DNA of 64,000 bases from positions 372,001 through 436,000 of the forward strand of contig NZ_RBAK01000004.1 of assembly GCF_003626595.1 (NCBI RefSeq). The letters are read 5' to 3'. The stretch is from Micromonospora endolithica (GTDB taxonomy: Bacteria > Actinomycetota > Actinomycetes > Mycobacteriales > Micromonosporaceae). Under the pieces are notes generated by a model. The model was not told the origin of the DNA, searched no databases, and saw only the letters and a program-made list of their open reading frames with translations. How positions within the stretch are numbered: the stretch's first letter is position 1; the number at the start of each line of letters is the position of its first letter. Both the position numbers and the translations under genes were made by a program. This document shows, in pieces, positions 48,247-57,040 of the stretch.

Positions 48247-49509
48247 ATGGTGTGGACCCGCACCCGTCGGGCACTGGCACTGATCACCGCGACGCTCACC
48301 GTCGCCTCCACCGCGGCCCTGGTCCTGGCCGCCCCAGCCGCTCCCGCCACCGCCGCCATCGGGGGCCTCACCTGGCAGGACGAGTTCAACGAGCCGGCCG
48401 GCACGCCGGTCAACCAGTCCCGGTGGCGGTTCGACATCGGCGGCGGTGGCTGGGGCAACAACGAGCGGCAGTACTACACCAGCAGCACCAGCAACGCCGT
48501 GCACGACGGCCAGGGCAACCTGGTCATCACCGCGCGCCGGGACAACCCGGCCAACTACCAGTGCCACTACGGCCGCTGCGAGTACACCTCGGCGCGGTTG
48601 TTGACCGCCGCGACGTTCACCCAGGCGTACGGGCGGTTCGAGGCCCGGATCAAGATTCCGCGCGGGCAGGGCATCTGGCCGGCGTTCTGGATGCTCGGCA
48701 ACGACATGGGCAGCGTCGGCTGGCCGGCCGCCGGCGAGATCGACATCATGGAGAACATCGGCCGCGAGCCGAACACCCTGTACGGCACCGTCCACGGCCC
48801 CGGTTACTCCGGCGGTGAGGGCATCACCGGCAGCCGGACCATCGGAGCGCCGCTGGCCGACGCCTTCCACACCTACCGGGTCGACTGGCAGCCGAACTCC
48901 ATCATCTGGTACCTGGACGGCGTCGAGTACCACCGCATCGACCCGAGCCGGCTCGGCGGTGACCGCTGGGTGTTCGACCACCCCTTCTTCATGATCCTCA
49001 ATGTCGCCGTCGGCGGGAACTGGCCCGGCTACCCCGACGGGTCCACCCAGTTCCCCCAGCAGATGCTGGTCGACTACGTCCGGGTCTCCGGGTACGTCCC
49101 GGACGGCGGCAACCCGCCCCCGTCGGGCACCACCCGGCTGCGGGGGGCGCACAGCGGCCGGTGCATCGACATCCCCAGCGCCAACCCGGTCGACGGCGCG
49201 AAGCTGCAGATCTGGGACTGCAACACCACCGCCGCGCAGGCCTGGACCTTCGCCGCCGACGGCACGGTCCGGGCGATGGGCAAGTGCATGGACCCGGCCT
49301 GGGCCGGCACCGCCAACGGCACCGAGGTCAACCTGGTCAGCTGCAACGGCAACCCGGCCCAGCGCTTCACCCTCAACGCGGCCGGCGACCTGGTGAACCT
49401 CAGTTCCAACCGGTGTGTCGACGTCCGGGACGTGAACCCGAACAACGGCGGCAAGCTGCACCTGTGGGACTGCATCGGCGCAAGCAACCAGAAGTGGTCC
49501 CGCTTCTGA
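48247..49509 (+). CDS. secreted GH16 beta-1,3-glucanase-type enzyme with C-terminal RICIN domain
   Basis: 420 residues from ATG 48247 with AGAGGAGG. Signal peptide to about APATA. The GH16 jelly roll has WNNERQYYT-type WGNNERQYYT, YGRFEARIKIP, IWPAFWMLG and catalytic EIDIME (nucleophile Glu164, acid/base Glu169), with HTYRVDWQPN and VGGNWPG. A Pro-rich linker precedes a RICIN/CBM13 trefoil from about 295. Hydrolyses beta-1,3-glucan (laminarin, fungal wall). Confidence 0.93.
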   Translation: MVWTRTRRALALITATLTVASTAALVLAAPAAPATAAIGGLTWQDEFNEPAGTPVNQSRWRFDIGGGGWGNNERQYYTSSTSNAVHDGQGNLVITARRDNPANYQCHYGRCEYTSARLLTAATFTQAYGRFEARIKIPRGQGIWPAFWMLGNDMGSVGWPAAGEIDIMENIGREPNTLYGTVHGPGYSGGEGITGSRTIGAPLADAFHTYRVDWQPNSIIWYLDGVEYHRIDPSRLGGDRWVFDHPFFMILNVAVGGNWPGYPDGSTQFPQQMLVDYVRVSGYVPDGGNPPPSGTTRLRGAHSGRCIDIPSANPVDGAKLQIWDCNTTAAQAWTFAADGTVRAMGKCMDPAWAGTANGTEVNLVSCNGNPAQRFTLNAAGDLVNLSSNRCVDVRDVNPNNGGKLHLWDCIGASNQKWSRF

Positions 49510-49519
49510 CGCCGGTCAC

Positions 49520-50803
49520 TCAGGTGACGCGGGAGGGCGCGCCGGGCGCGCCCTCCCAGCCACGTCGTTCGGCGAGATCCCGCAGCCGGCGCAGGGCGTC
49601 CCACACGTCCACGTACCGGGTGTAGAGCGGCGCCGCGCCGAGGCGCAGTCGGTCCGGGGTGCGGTAGTCGCCCACCACCCGCCCGTCGGTGGCCAGCGCC
49701 CGGGAGATCCGCAGCGCCTCCGGGTGGTACAGCGAGACGTGGCTGCCGCGCCGGTCCGGATCGCGCGGAGAGGCGACCCGGAAGCCGTACGGGGTGAGCC
49801 ACGCGTCGGTCAGCTCCACGATCATCTCGCCGAGGCGGCGCCCCTTGGCGCGTACCCGGTCGATGCCGGCCTCGGCGAGCACGTCCAGGGCCGGGTCGAG
49901 CGGGGCGAGCGCCAGGATCGGCGGCGTACCGACCAGGAAACGGTCCAGGCCCGGCGCCGGCTCGTAGTCGGCGCCCATCACGAACTGGTCGCGCTGGCCG
50001 AACCAACCCTGGATCGGCTGGCGCAGCCGGGCCTGCCACTCCCGCCGCACGTAGAGGAAGGCGGGCGCGCCGGGGCCGGCGTTGAGGTACTTGTAGGTGC
50101 AGCCCACGGCGAGGTCCGCGCCGGTCGCGGACAACGCGAGCGGGACCGCCCCGACGGCGTGCGACAGGTCCCACAGCACCACCGCGCCCACCCGGCGGGC
50201 CGCCGCGTTCACCGCCGCCAGATCCTGCAACGCGCCGGAGCGGTAGGCGACGGCGGAGAGCACCACCAGGGCGACGTCGTCGGTCAGGGCCGCGCTCAGG
50301 TCGTCCAGCCGCAGACCCTGGTCGAGGTCGGACGGCAGCATCCGCAGGGTCAGCCGGCGCGCCTCGGCCAGCCCCTGCAGGACGTACCGGTCGCTGGGAA
50401 ACTCCTCGGCGTCCACCAGCACCGTCCGCCGGTCGCCGGCGGCATCCAGCGCGGCGGCGGCGAGCTTGTAGAGGTTCACCGAGGTGGAGTCGGAGACCAC
50501 CACCTCGCCGGGGCGGGCGCCCAGGGCGTGCGCGGCGAGCCGGTCACCGAGCCGGTGGCCCCACTCGATCCAGGTGGGCCAGGAGCGGACGAGCTGCTCG
50601 CCCCAGCCCTGGCGGACCAGCCGGTCCAGGTGCGCCGGGGTGGCCGCCGGGAGCCGTCCCAGCGAGTTGCCGTCGAGGTAGACCAGGTCGTCGTCACCGA
50701 TCACGAACCGGTCCCGCAGGTGGGCCAGCGGGTCGGCCGCGTCGAGTTCCTTGGCCACCGACCGGGGGAAGTCCTCGCGCACCCGCCACTCCCTCGCGTA
50801 CAC
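49520..50803 (-). CDS. kynU: kynureninase
   Basis: 427 residues, fold type I PLP enzyme. Family motifs: YLDGNSLGRLP, DSTSVNLYKL, LWDLSHAVGAVPL (Asp212, His215), PLP Lys238 in GCTYKYLNAGPGAPAFLYV, and QGWFGQRDQFVMG. Cleaves kynurenine or 3-hydroxykynurenine to anthranilate or 3-hydroxyanthranilate plus alanine. No tryptophan dioxygenase or kynurenine formamidase is in the window. Start is GTG 50803 with only a weak ribosome binding site; a GTG about 20 bp downstream is an alternative. Confidence 0.92.
   Translation of the reverse strand: MYAREWRVREDFPRSVAKELDAADPLAHLRDRFVIGDDDLVYLDGNSLGRLPAATPAHLDRLVRQGWGEQLVRSWPTWIEWGHRLGDRLAAHALGARPGEVVVSDSTSVNLYKLAAAALDAAGDRRTVLVDAEEFPSDRYVLQGLAEARRLTLRMLPSDLDQGLRLDDLSAALTDDVALVVLSAVAYRSGALQDLAAVNAAARRVGAVVLWDLSHAVGAVPLALSATGADLAVGCTYKYLNAGPGAPAFLYVRREWQARLRQPIQGWFGQRDQFVMGADYEPAPGLDRFLVGTPPILALAPLDPALDVLAEAGIDRVRAKGRRLGEMIVELTDAWLTPYGFRVASPRDPDRRGSHVSLYHPEALRISRALATDGRVVGDYRTPDRLRLGAAPLYTRYVDVWDALRRLRDLAERRGWEGAPGAPSRVT
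49531..49557. terminator. hairpin terminator overlapping the 3' end of kynU
   Basis: 11-bp perfect stem GGGAGGGCGCG with 5-base loop, 21 bp after the GH16 stop. It lies inside the last codons of the convergent kynureninase gene, so its sequence is both protein-coding and structural. Confidence 0.65.
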
Positions 50804-50867
50804 CGACGATCCGACCGCCCACGGTAGTCGACGACGGACCTCCGGCCCCGCCCCGGTCTCGTGGTGG

Positions 50868-51347
50868 TCAGTGGGCCGGGCCGTGCGAGATGGCCCCGAC
50901 CACCGCCAGCGTCCGCAGGTGGTGGAAGCGCCGGAGGCTCATCACCCCGAAGCAGGCCGCGAGGACGACCAGTTCGGGGCGGGGCCACTGCCCGGTCACG
51001 TCGGCCCGCACGTGTGCGCCGGGCCGGGCGGGCTGGTGCACGTCGATCCGGCTGGCGCCGGACCGCAGGACGGCGTCGAAGCGCCTCCGGTTGCCGCCGA
51101 CGTCCCAGGCGGCCGGTACGCCGGCGACCAGCGACCCGTGGCCGTCGAGCAGGACCAGCGGGTGCTCCGCCGTACCGACGGTCACCCGACGGTGGCCACG
51201 GTCGGTCCAGACGCCGATCCGGCCCTCGGGTGTCTCGATCTGGCCGCCCCGCATGCTCCAGTGGGCGCGCAGCGCGGCGCGGCGGTTGCCGGCGGCGTCG
51301 AGGAGCCGGTGGGCTCCGCCGCTTCTGCGGACGGTGAAGACGGTCAC
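50868..51347 (-). CDS. conserved-looking hypothetical protein
   Basis: 159 residues from GTG 51347, supported by AAAGGA 7-12 bp upstream. Not recognised with certainty. Repeated beta-strand-like stretches (VFTVRRSGGAHRLLDAAG, RIGVWTDRGHRRVTVG, HPLVLLDGHGSLVAG) suggest an all-beta barrel, possibly LURP-one/tubby-like. The C-terminal segment LVVLAACFGVMSLRR is moderately hydrophobic. It is codirectional with kynU but separated by 64 bp. Function unknown. Confidence 0.55.
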   Translation of the reverse strand: MTVFTVRRSGGAHRLLDAAGNRRAALRAHWSMRGGQIETPEGRIGVWTDRGHRRVTVGTAEHPLVLLDGHGSLVAGVPAAWDVGGNRRRFDAVLRSGASRIDVHQPARPGAHVRADVTGQWPRPELVVLAACFGVMSLRRFHHLRTLAVVGAISHGPAH

Positions 51348-51415
51348 CTGGCGTCCTTTCCCGTGCTGACTCGGCGTGCCCCCGTGCCGCCCCGCGGTGT
51401 TGGTAGCGTGCCGGC

Positions 51416-52600
51416 ATGCCGATCGGTTACCTGGTGACGGTGGCGTTCGTCGCCTGGTGCGTGTTCTTCGGCGTGGTCGCGCCGCGCCGCCCCGGACCGC
51501 TCGGGACACTCAGCTTCGCGTTCGGCCTGGCCGTCAACGAGGTGCCGTTCCTGGCGGCGTACTGGTTGCTCGGCGCGACCGTGCTGTCCATCGTCGAGGA
51601 CGACATCGACACCCCGGCCGGGTGGCTGGTGGTCGCGCTGGCGGCGGTCACCACCGCCGGGCTGGTGGTGATCGCCGTCCGGGGCGCGCGGGCCGCCCGG
51701 ACCGTACGGGAGGCACTGTCCGACGCCCTCGGGGCCGGCTGGCGGGACCGGGTCGGCGGGGCCGCACTGCGCCGGCTGCGGCCGCACCGTCCGATCGCCC
51801 GGATCCTGCTCGCGCCGTTCGCAGTCCGGCGGCGTGACGTCCAGCGGATCGCGAACCTGAGCTACGGTCCCGCCGGCACCCGCAACCTGCTCGACGTCTA
51901 CCGTCACCGGTCCCGCCCCACCGGCGGCCCGGTCCTCGTCCACCTGCACCGGGGCGGGTTCGTCAGCGGCCGCAAGAACCGGGAGGCCCGGCCGCTGCTC
52001 TACCGGCTCGCCGGCCAGGGTTGGATGTGTGTCAGCGCCAACTACCGGCTGCGCCCCGAGGTCGCCTTCCCGGAGCACCTGGTCGACGTCAAGAAGGTCA
52101 TCGCGTGGGTGCGGGCGCACGCCGCCGAGTACGGCGGCGATCCGGAGGTGATCGTCGTGGCGGGCAGCTCCGCCGGTGGCCACCTGGCCGTCACCGCGGC
52201 GCTCACCGCCAACGACCCCGCCTTCCAGCCCGGTTTCACCGACGTCGACACCTCGGTCGTCGCCGCCGTGTCGCTGTACGGCTACTACGGTTCCCTCGGC
52301 GGCGAGCAGGCGCTGCCGTCGGCGCCCGGGGCGTACGCCGGACCGGACGCCCCGCCGCTGTTCCTGGCCCACGGCGATCGGGACACGGTGGTGCACGTCG
52401 AGGGTGTCCGCGACTTCGTCGACCGGGTGCGTGACGTCTCCGCCAATCCGGTGGTGTACGCCGAACTGCGCGGTGGGCAGCACTCCTTCGACCTGTTCCA
52501 CTCGCTGCGCTTCGACGCGGTCGTGGACGGGGTGGAAGCCTTCGCGGCCTGGGTGCTGGCCACGCGATCCCGGCCGCGCGAGGACGCCCGGGACACGTGA
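51416..52600 (+). CDS. alpha/beta hydrolase (esterase/lipase, BD-FAE-HSL type) with N-terminal membrane helices
   Basis: 394 residues. Three hydrophobic segments in the first 100 residues, then an alpha/beta-hydrolase domain from about 140: oxyanion motif HLHRGGFVSG (HRGG instead of HGGG), nucleophile Ser in VAGSSAGGHLA, Asp in HGDRDTVV and His in GGQHSFDLF. Likely a membrane-bound ester hydrolase. Promoter and partner not evident; convergent with the YceI gene. Confidence 0.85.
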   Translation: MPIGYLVTVAFVAWCVFFGVVAPRRPGPLGTLSFAFGLAVNEVPFLAAYWLLGATVLSIVEDDIDTPAGWLVVALAAVTTAGLVVIAVRGARAARTVREALSDALGAGWRDRVGGAALRRLRPHRPIARILLAPFAVRRRDVQRIANLSYGPAGTRNLLDVYRHRSRPTGGPVLVHLHRGGFVSGRKNREARPLLYRLAGQGWMCVSANYRLRPEVAFPEHLVDVKKVIAWVRAHAAEYGGDPEVIVVAGSSAGGHLAVTAALTANDPAFQPGFTDVDTSVVAAVSLYGYYGSLGGEQALPSAPGAYAGPDAPPLFLAHGDRDTVVHVEGVRDFVDRVRDVSANPVVYAELRGGQHSFDLFHSLRFDAVVDGVEAFAAWVLATRSRPREDARDT

Positions 52601-52614
52601 CCGCCGGCCGGGGG

Positions 52615-53133
52615 TCACCGGCGTACGCATTCGACCTCCACCGTCAGGTCCAGGAACCGGCCGGTCATGCCGCGCGACCCGGTGACGCCGAGCTCGAACC
52701 GGTCCAGGCGGGTGGTGGCGACCACCCGGAACCCGTCGGGTGTGGCCACCGCCTCCTGGACCGCGAGGGTCACCGGCCCGCTCGTCCCGCGAACGGTCAA
52801 CCGGCCGCTCAGCGCGTCCTCGTCGACCCGCTCCGAGACGAACGTGATCACCGGGTGGCGGTCCACGTCGAGGAACGTCGCCGAGCGTACGGTGTGGTCC
52901 CGGGCCGCGATGCCGGTGTGGAAGCTCGCCGCGTCGACCTCGGCGGTGACCCGGGAGGCCGACAGCGGCTCGGCGACCTCCACCGATCCCGACCGGACGG
53001 CGAACGTGCCGGCCACCTTCCCCAACCCGAACAGATGCCTGGTCCGGAACCGGATCGTGGACCGGGTGGGGTCCACCTCGTACCGTCCCAATGGGAGGGT
53101 CGTCGTGGTGGTGCGCTCTCGGCTGATGTCCAT
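52615..53133 (-). CDS. YceI-family lipocalin-like protein
   Basis: 172 residues from ATG 53133 (a GTG 6 bp upstream is also possible). YceI signature: YEVDPTRSTIRFRTRHLFGLGKVAGTF-type start, then FHTGIAARDHTVRSATFLDVDRHP and ITFVS, LSGRLTVRG and the LDRFELGV-type end. Forms a beta-barrel that binds isoprenoid-like hydrophobic molecules. No signal peptide, so probably cytoplasmic. Short 14-bp gap to the convergent hydrolase. Confidence 0.88.
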   Translation of the reverse strand: MDISRERTTTTTLPLGRYEVDPTRSTIRFRTRHLFGLGKVAGTFAVRSGSVEVAEPLSASRVTAEVDAASFHTGIAARDHTVRSATFLDVDRHPVITFVSERVDEDALSGRLTVRGTSGPVTLAVQEAVATPDGFRVVATTRLDRFELGVTGSRGMTGRFLDLTVEVECVRR

Positions 53134-53301
53134 GCCCACATTCCACTCGCCGCCGGCCGGCCGGCGGCAGGGGCGGCCGGCCGTTCACCGGACGACGAAG
53201 GTCGTGCGCCGACCGCCCGCGTACGACTTTCGTCGGGTGGCGACCGTCGGTCCGGTGTGCGTTCCGGCCGGCCGCCCGGTCGATGCCCTACCGTCTACGA
53301 C

Positions 53302-54498
53302 ATGGACGGGGCACCGTGGCACCACCGGCACCGGGTGGCCCTCGACGTCGCCGTCGCCGTGGCGTTCGTGCTGCTCGACACCGGCAACACCCTGGCCGGC
53401 GGCAGTTGGTGGCCGGGGCGCCCGGACACCCTGGCCTGGGTGCTGCTCGGGGTGCAGGCGCTGGCCTGCTCGTCGCTGGTGCTGCGCCGCCGGGCGCCGC
53501 TGACCGTGGTCGTCGTCCTCGGCCTGTTCACCCTGGTCGTGACACTGCTGATCGCCCCGGCGCAGGCGCTCACGCCGGCGTCGGCCGGCAACGTGTGGGC
53601 GCCGTTCGCCACCGTCGTGGCGGCGTACGGGCCGCCGTTCCACGGCACCGACCGGCGCGTCGGTTACCTCGCGCTGGCGCTGCTCACGTTCGTCGTCGCC
53701 CGGCCCTGGGAGCCGTCGGCCACGATCATCACGCTCGCGGTGCTGCGGACCGCGGTCGGGCCGTTGCTGGCGCTCTACCTCGACGCCCGCCGCCGGCTGG
53801 TGCTGGCCCTGACCGAGCGCGCGGAACGGGCCGAACGGGAGCGCCACCTGCTGGCCGAGCAGGCCCGCGACGAGGAACGCGCCCGGCTGGCCGGGGAGAT
53901 GCACGACGTGGTCACCCACCGGGTGAGCCTGATGGTGCTCCAGGCCGGCGCGCTGCGGATGACCGCGTCCGACGAGGCCACCCGGCAGGCCGCCGAGGAC
54001 CTGCGTAGCGCCGGCTGCCAGGCCCTCGACGAGCTGCGTGACCTGGTGGGCATCCTGCGCCGGGCACCCCGGGAGGACGGCACGCCGAGCACCGACGGGC
54101 TCGCCGCGCTGGTGGCCGAGTCGACCGCGGTCGGTGTGCCGGTCGACCTGACGGAGTCCGGTGACCGGTCGCTGGCCTCGCCGGTGGTGGGACGCACCGC
54201 GTACCGCATCGTGCGGGAGGCGCTGACCAACGTCCGCAAGCACGCGCCGGGCGCGCGGGTGACCGTGCGGATCCGGTACGAGGAAACCCGGCTGCGGGTC
54301 GCGGTGCACAACACCGCGCCCACCGGCCGACCCAGCCGCGCGCTGGTGGAGACCGGATCCGGCCTGGGCATCGTCACCCTGCGGCAGCGCATCGAGCTGG
54401 TGCACGGCACGATGCGCGCCGGGCCGACGCCGGACGGCGGCTTCCGGCTGGAGGCGACCCTCCCGGCGTACGTCCCGACGGCGGAACCGGCGGTGTGA
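53302..54498 (+). CDS. HisKA_3-type sensor histidine kinase
   Basis: 398 residues from ATG 53302. Four to five membrane helices in residues 10-165, a coiled-coil linker rich in RAERAERERHLLAEQ, the phosphoacceptor RLAGEMHDVVTHRVSLMVLQ with His, N box EALTNVRKHAPG, and G box GSGLGIVTLRQRIEL. 3 bp separate its stop from the response regulator start. Unlinked to the first two-component system at 9459-11479. Confidence 0.9.
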   Translation: MDGAPWHHRHRVALDVAVAVAFVLLDTGNTLAGGSWWPGRPDTLAWVLLGVQALACSSLVLRRRAPLTVVVVLGLFTLVVTLLIAPAQALTPASAGNVWAPFATVVAAYGPPFHGTDRRVGYLALALLTFVVARPWEPSATIITLAVLRTAVGPLLALYLDARRRLVLALTERAERAERERHLLAEQARDEERARLAGEMHDVVTHRVSLMVLQAGALRMTASDEATRQAAEDLRSAGCQALDELRDLVGILRRAPREDGTPSTDGLAALVAESTAVGVPVDLTESGDRSLASPVVGRTAYRIVREALTNVRKHAPGARVTVRIRYEETRLRVAVHNTAPTGRPSRALVETGSGLGIVTLRQRIELVHGTMRAGPTPDGGFRLEATLPAYVPTAEPAV

Positions 54499-54501
54499 GC
54501 G

Positions 54502-55152
54502 ATGATCCGGGTGGTGGTGGTCGACGACGAGCCGATGGTGTGCGTGTTCCTGCGGACCATCCTCGGCTCGGCCGACGACATCGAGGTGGTCGACCAGGCG
54601 CACGACGGCGCGGCGGCGGTCGAGGTGGTGGCGCGCAGCCGGCCCGACGTGGTGTTGATGGACCTGCGGATGCCCGGGATGGACGGTCTCACCGCGATCG
54701 AGCGGATCAACGACCGTCCGGACGCGCCGCCGATCGTGGTGCTGACCACCTTCGATGCCGACCAGTACGTGCTGCGGGCGCTGCGGTTGGGTGCGGCCGG
54801 TTTCCTGGTCAAGTCCACGCCGCCGGAGAGCCTGATCGGGTTGGTGCGGGTCGCCGCCGAGGGGCACACGGTGCTGTCGCCGGCCGCCGCCCGCCGGCTG
54901 GTCACCGCCTCGGCCGACAGCCGATCGGCCGGGGAGCGCGCCCGGCGGCTCGTCGCCGGGCTGACCGAACGGGAGGCCGAGGTGCTGGGCTGTCTCGGCG
55001 AGGGCCTGTCCAACGCGCGGATCGCCGCCCGGCTACACCTGTCCGAGGCGACCATCAAGGGTTACGTCTCCCGGCTGCTGGAGAAGCTGCACTGCGCCAA
55101 CCGTACGCAGGCCGGCCTGATCGCCCACGAGGCGCGCGTCGGCCGCGGCTGA
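54502..55152 (+). CDS. NarL/LuxR-family response regulator
   Basis: 216 residues. Receiver with VVDDEP, phosphoacceptor Asp54 (VLMDLRMPGMDG), TTFDADQYV and FLVKSTPPESL; LuxR helix-turn-helix LTEREAEVLGCLGEGLSNAR and SEATIKGYVSRLLEKL. Partner of the preceding kinase. Confidence 0.92.
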   Translation: MIRVVVVDDEPMVCVFLRTILGSADDIEVVDQAHDGAAAVEVVARSRPDVVLMDLRMPGMDGLTAIERINDRPDAPPIVVLTTFDADQYVLRALRLGAAGFLVKSTPPESLIGLVRVAAEGHTVLSPAAARRLVTASADSRSAGERARRLVAGLTEREAEVLGCLGEGLSNARIAARLHLSEATIKGYVSRLLEKLHCANRTQAGLIAHEARVGRG

Positions 55153-55244
55153 CCGGCGCGTTCCCGGCCGGCCGGGACCGGTCCACGGCCGGCTGTCTAT
55201 GGTGGGGGCGAAGTGTTCGTCGGGCAGGCGGTTGGGGTGCTGCG

Positions 55245-55658
55245 GTGGCGTTGATGGGCAGGATTCTGCGGTACGACGATGTGCGCGGGTACGGGTTCAT
55301 CGAACCCGCCGACGGCGGCGACGACGTGTTCGTCCACGCCAACGATCTCGGTGCCGCCCGGCACCTGGTGCGTCCCGGCATGCTCGTCGAGTACGACGTG
55401 GAGCAGGGCGAGCGTGGCCCGAAGGTGTCCACCGTGCGGATCCCGGACAGCGCGCGGACCGCACCGGTCGTCGGTTCACCCGCGACGGTGAAGCGGGAGG
55501 ACGACGGCATGTGTGACGTGCTCACCACTGCCGAGTTCACCGCCGAGGTCACCGAGCTGCTGATCCAGCGGGTCCCGTCGATGACCGGGGAGCAGATCGC
55601 CCAGGCGCGCCAGCACCTCGCCGAGCTGGCCCGCGGGCACGGCTGGCTGGAGTCCTGA
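55245..55658 (+). CDS. cold-shock-domain protein
   Basis: 137 residues from GTG 55245 (an ATG 9 bp downstream is the alternative). N-terminal cold-shock OB fold with RNP motifs GYGFIEP and DDVFVHAND, then KVSTVRIPD. The C-terminal 70 residues are helical (LTTAEFTAEVTELLIQRVPS, MTGEQIAQARQHLAELARGH), not part of classic CspA. Nucleic-acid binding with a family-specific extra domain; role unknown. Confidence 0.85.
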   Translation: MALMGRILRYDDVRGYGFIEPADGGDDVFVHANDLGAARHLVRPGMLVEYDVEQGERGPKVSTVRIPDSARTAPVVGSPATVKREDDGMCDVLTTAEFTAEVTELLIQRVPSMTGEQIAQARQHLAELARGHGWLES

Positions 55659-55748
55659 GCGGCCGGCGCCCCGCACCGTTCATCGACAAACGTCGAGGAC
55701 ATTCATAGACTCCGACCGCTCCGGTACCACGAGTCAGGAGGAATGTCC

Positions 55749-56558
55749 GTGTCGCGTGAACCCCGAACGCAGTCCACCCCGAATCCGCACCGCGCCACCC
55801 GTACGCTGGCCCGCCTCGGCGGTGCGGCGCTGCTGGCCGGCGCGCTGCTCGCCCCGACCGGGACGGCCGCGGTCGCCGCGCCCGCGCCCGACGCCGCCCC
55901 GGCGGTGGTGTCCGGCGGTCCCCGGGACACCGACGGCCCGTGCGGCTACACGGTGACCCCCGACGAGCCGGCCGCGCGCCCGGTCCCGCTGCCACCCGAC
56001 CCGCGCCGTACGCCGGACCGGGGCACCGTCCGGGTGACGCTGCGGACCAACCACGGTCCGATCGGGCTGGTGCTGGACCGGGCGGCGGCGCCGTGCACGG
56101 TGCAGAGCTTCCTGCACCTGACCCGGTACCGCTTCTACGACCGGACGCTCTGCCACCGGCTGACCGCGTACCCGACGCTGAGCGTGTTGCAGTGCGGTGA
56201 CCCGTCCGGGACCGGCTCGGGTGGCCCCGGCTACCGCTACGCCGACGAGCTGCCCACCGACCTGCCGCCGGCGCCCACCGACCCGACCGGCGAGCGCCGG
56301 CTGTACGCCCGGGGCACCCTCGCGATGGCCAACGCCGGTCCGGACACCAACGGCAGCCAGTTCTTCCTGGTCTACGCGGACTCCGCGCTACGGCCGAACT
56401 ACACCGTCTTCGGCTCGGTGGACCGCGGCGGACTGGCCACCCTGGACCGGATCGCCGCCGGGGGAGTGGCGCCCACCGCCGAGGATCCGGCCCCGGTCGA
56501 CGGTCCGCCCGCGCTCCCGGTCGTGATTCGCAAGGCGCAGCGGCACCACGGCCGCTGA
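55749..56558 (+). CDS. secreted cyclophilin-type peptidyl-prolyl isomerase
   Basis: 269 residues. AGGAGGA at 55736-55742 touches an in-frame ATG (55743), so GTG 55749, 6 bp past the site, is the better start. Signal peptide to about TAAVAAPAP. Cyclophilin core from about 92: TLRTNHGPIGLVLDR, FYDRTLCHRLTA, MANAGPDTNGSQFFLVY, YTVFGSVDRGGLATLDRI. Several usual catalytic positions are replaced (VLQCGDPSGTG for IQGGDPTGTG). Two added cysteines (PCGYTV, CTVQSF) suggest disulfides in the secreted form. Assists folding of exported proteins. Confidence 0.88.
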   Translation: MSREPRTQSTPNPHRATRTLARLGGAALLAGALLAPTGTAAVAAPAPDAAPAVVSGGPRDTDGPCGYTVTPDEPAARPVPLPPDPRRTPDRGTVRVTLRTNHGPIGLVLDRAAAPCTVQSFLHLTRYRFYDRTLCHRLTAYPTLSVLQCGDPSGTGSGGPGYRYADELPTDLPPAPTDPTGERRLYARGTLAMANAGPDTNGSQFFLVYADSALRPNYTVFGSVDRGGLATLDRIAAGGVAPTAEDPAPVDGPPALPVVIRKAQRHHGR

Positions 56559-56573
56559 GGCAGGTTCCGCGCC

Positions 56574-56611
56574 ACGGCGTCGGGTCGGGATCCCTCCCGG
56601 CCCGGCGCCGT
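56574..56611 (+). terminator. hairpin terminator after the cyclophilin gene
   Basis: 16-bp stem with two G·T pairs around a 6-base loop (ATCCCT), 16 bp after the stop. Confidence 0.7.
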
Positions 56612-56647
56612 CCCCGTCGACGCGCCCACCGGGGCGGCGACCGGACA

Positions 56648-56673
56648 AAAGCGTAACCGATGAGTTACGCTTT
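56648..56673. promoter_or_regulatory. perfect inverted repeat spanning the ArsR start codon
   Basis: AAAGCGTAAC-6 bp-GTTACGCTTT, exact 10-bp arms. The candidate ATG (56660) sits in the spacer, so a bound regulator would block its own gene: a likely autoregulatory operator. Confidence 0.7.
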
Positions 56674-57040
56674 CGCGGTGGACGAGGTGGCGGCGGCGAT
56701 CGCGGATCCCGTACGACGGGAGATCCTCGTGCTGTTGCGTGCCGGCCCCCGGTCGGCCGGCGACCTCGCCGGCCGGTTCCCGATCAGCCGGCCGGCGGTG
56801 AGCCGTCACCTGCGGGTGCTGCGCGACAGCGGCCTGGTGCGTGACGAGCTGGTGGGCCGGCAGCGGTTCTACCGGTTGGACCCCGCACCGCTCGCCCGGC
56901 TGACCGAGTGGCTCGCGCAGTTCGGCGAGCCGTCCGGGTGGGCGCACCGCCTGGATGCGTTGGAGACCGAGGTGTACCGGACGCGTCGCGAGCGCCAGGC
57001 CCGCGACGCGCCGGACCGGACAGGAGAGATGACCGCATGA
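56660..57040 (+). CDS. ArsR-family winged-helix repressor
   Basis: 126 residues. Typical ArsR/SmtB DNA-binding fold: ADPVRREILVLLRAGPRSAG, LAGRFPISRPAVSRHLRVLR, wing GRQRFYRLDP. No metal-binding Cys box, as in the SRPBCC-linked subgroup. The ATG at 56660 has no ribosome binding site and lies within the palindrome; GTG 56678 is an alternative start, or the mRNA may be leaderless. Its stop overlaps the SRPBCC start (ATGA). Confidence 0.9.
   Translation: MSYAFAVDEVAAAIADPVRREILVLLRAGPRSAGDLAGRFPISRPAVSRHLRVLRDSGLVRDELVGRQRFYRLDPAPLARLTEWLAQFGEPSGWAHRLDALETEVYRTRRERQARDAPDRTGEMTA

Noticed and set aside
52597..53301. Upstream extension of the histidine kinase frame through the YceI gene
   Set aside because: Antisense to a well-supported YceI protein; ATG 53302 starts the membrane helices.
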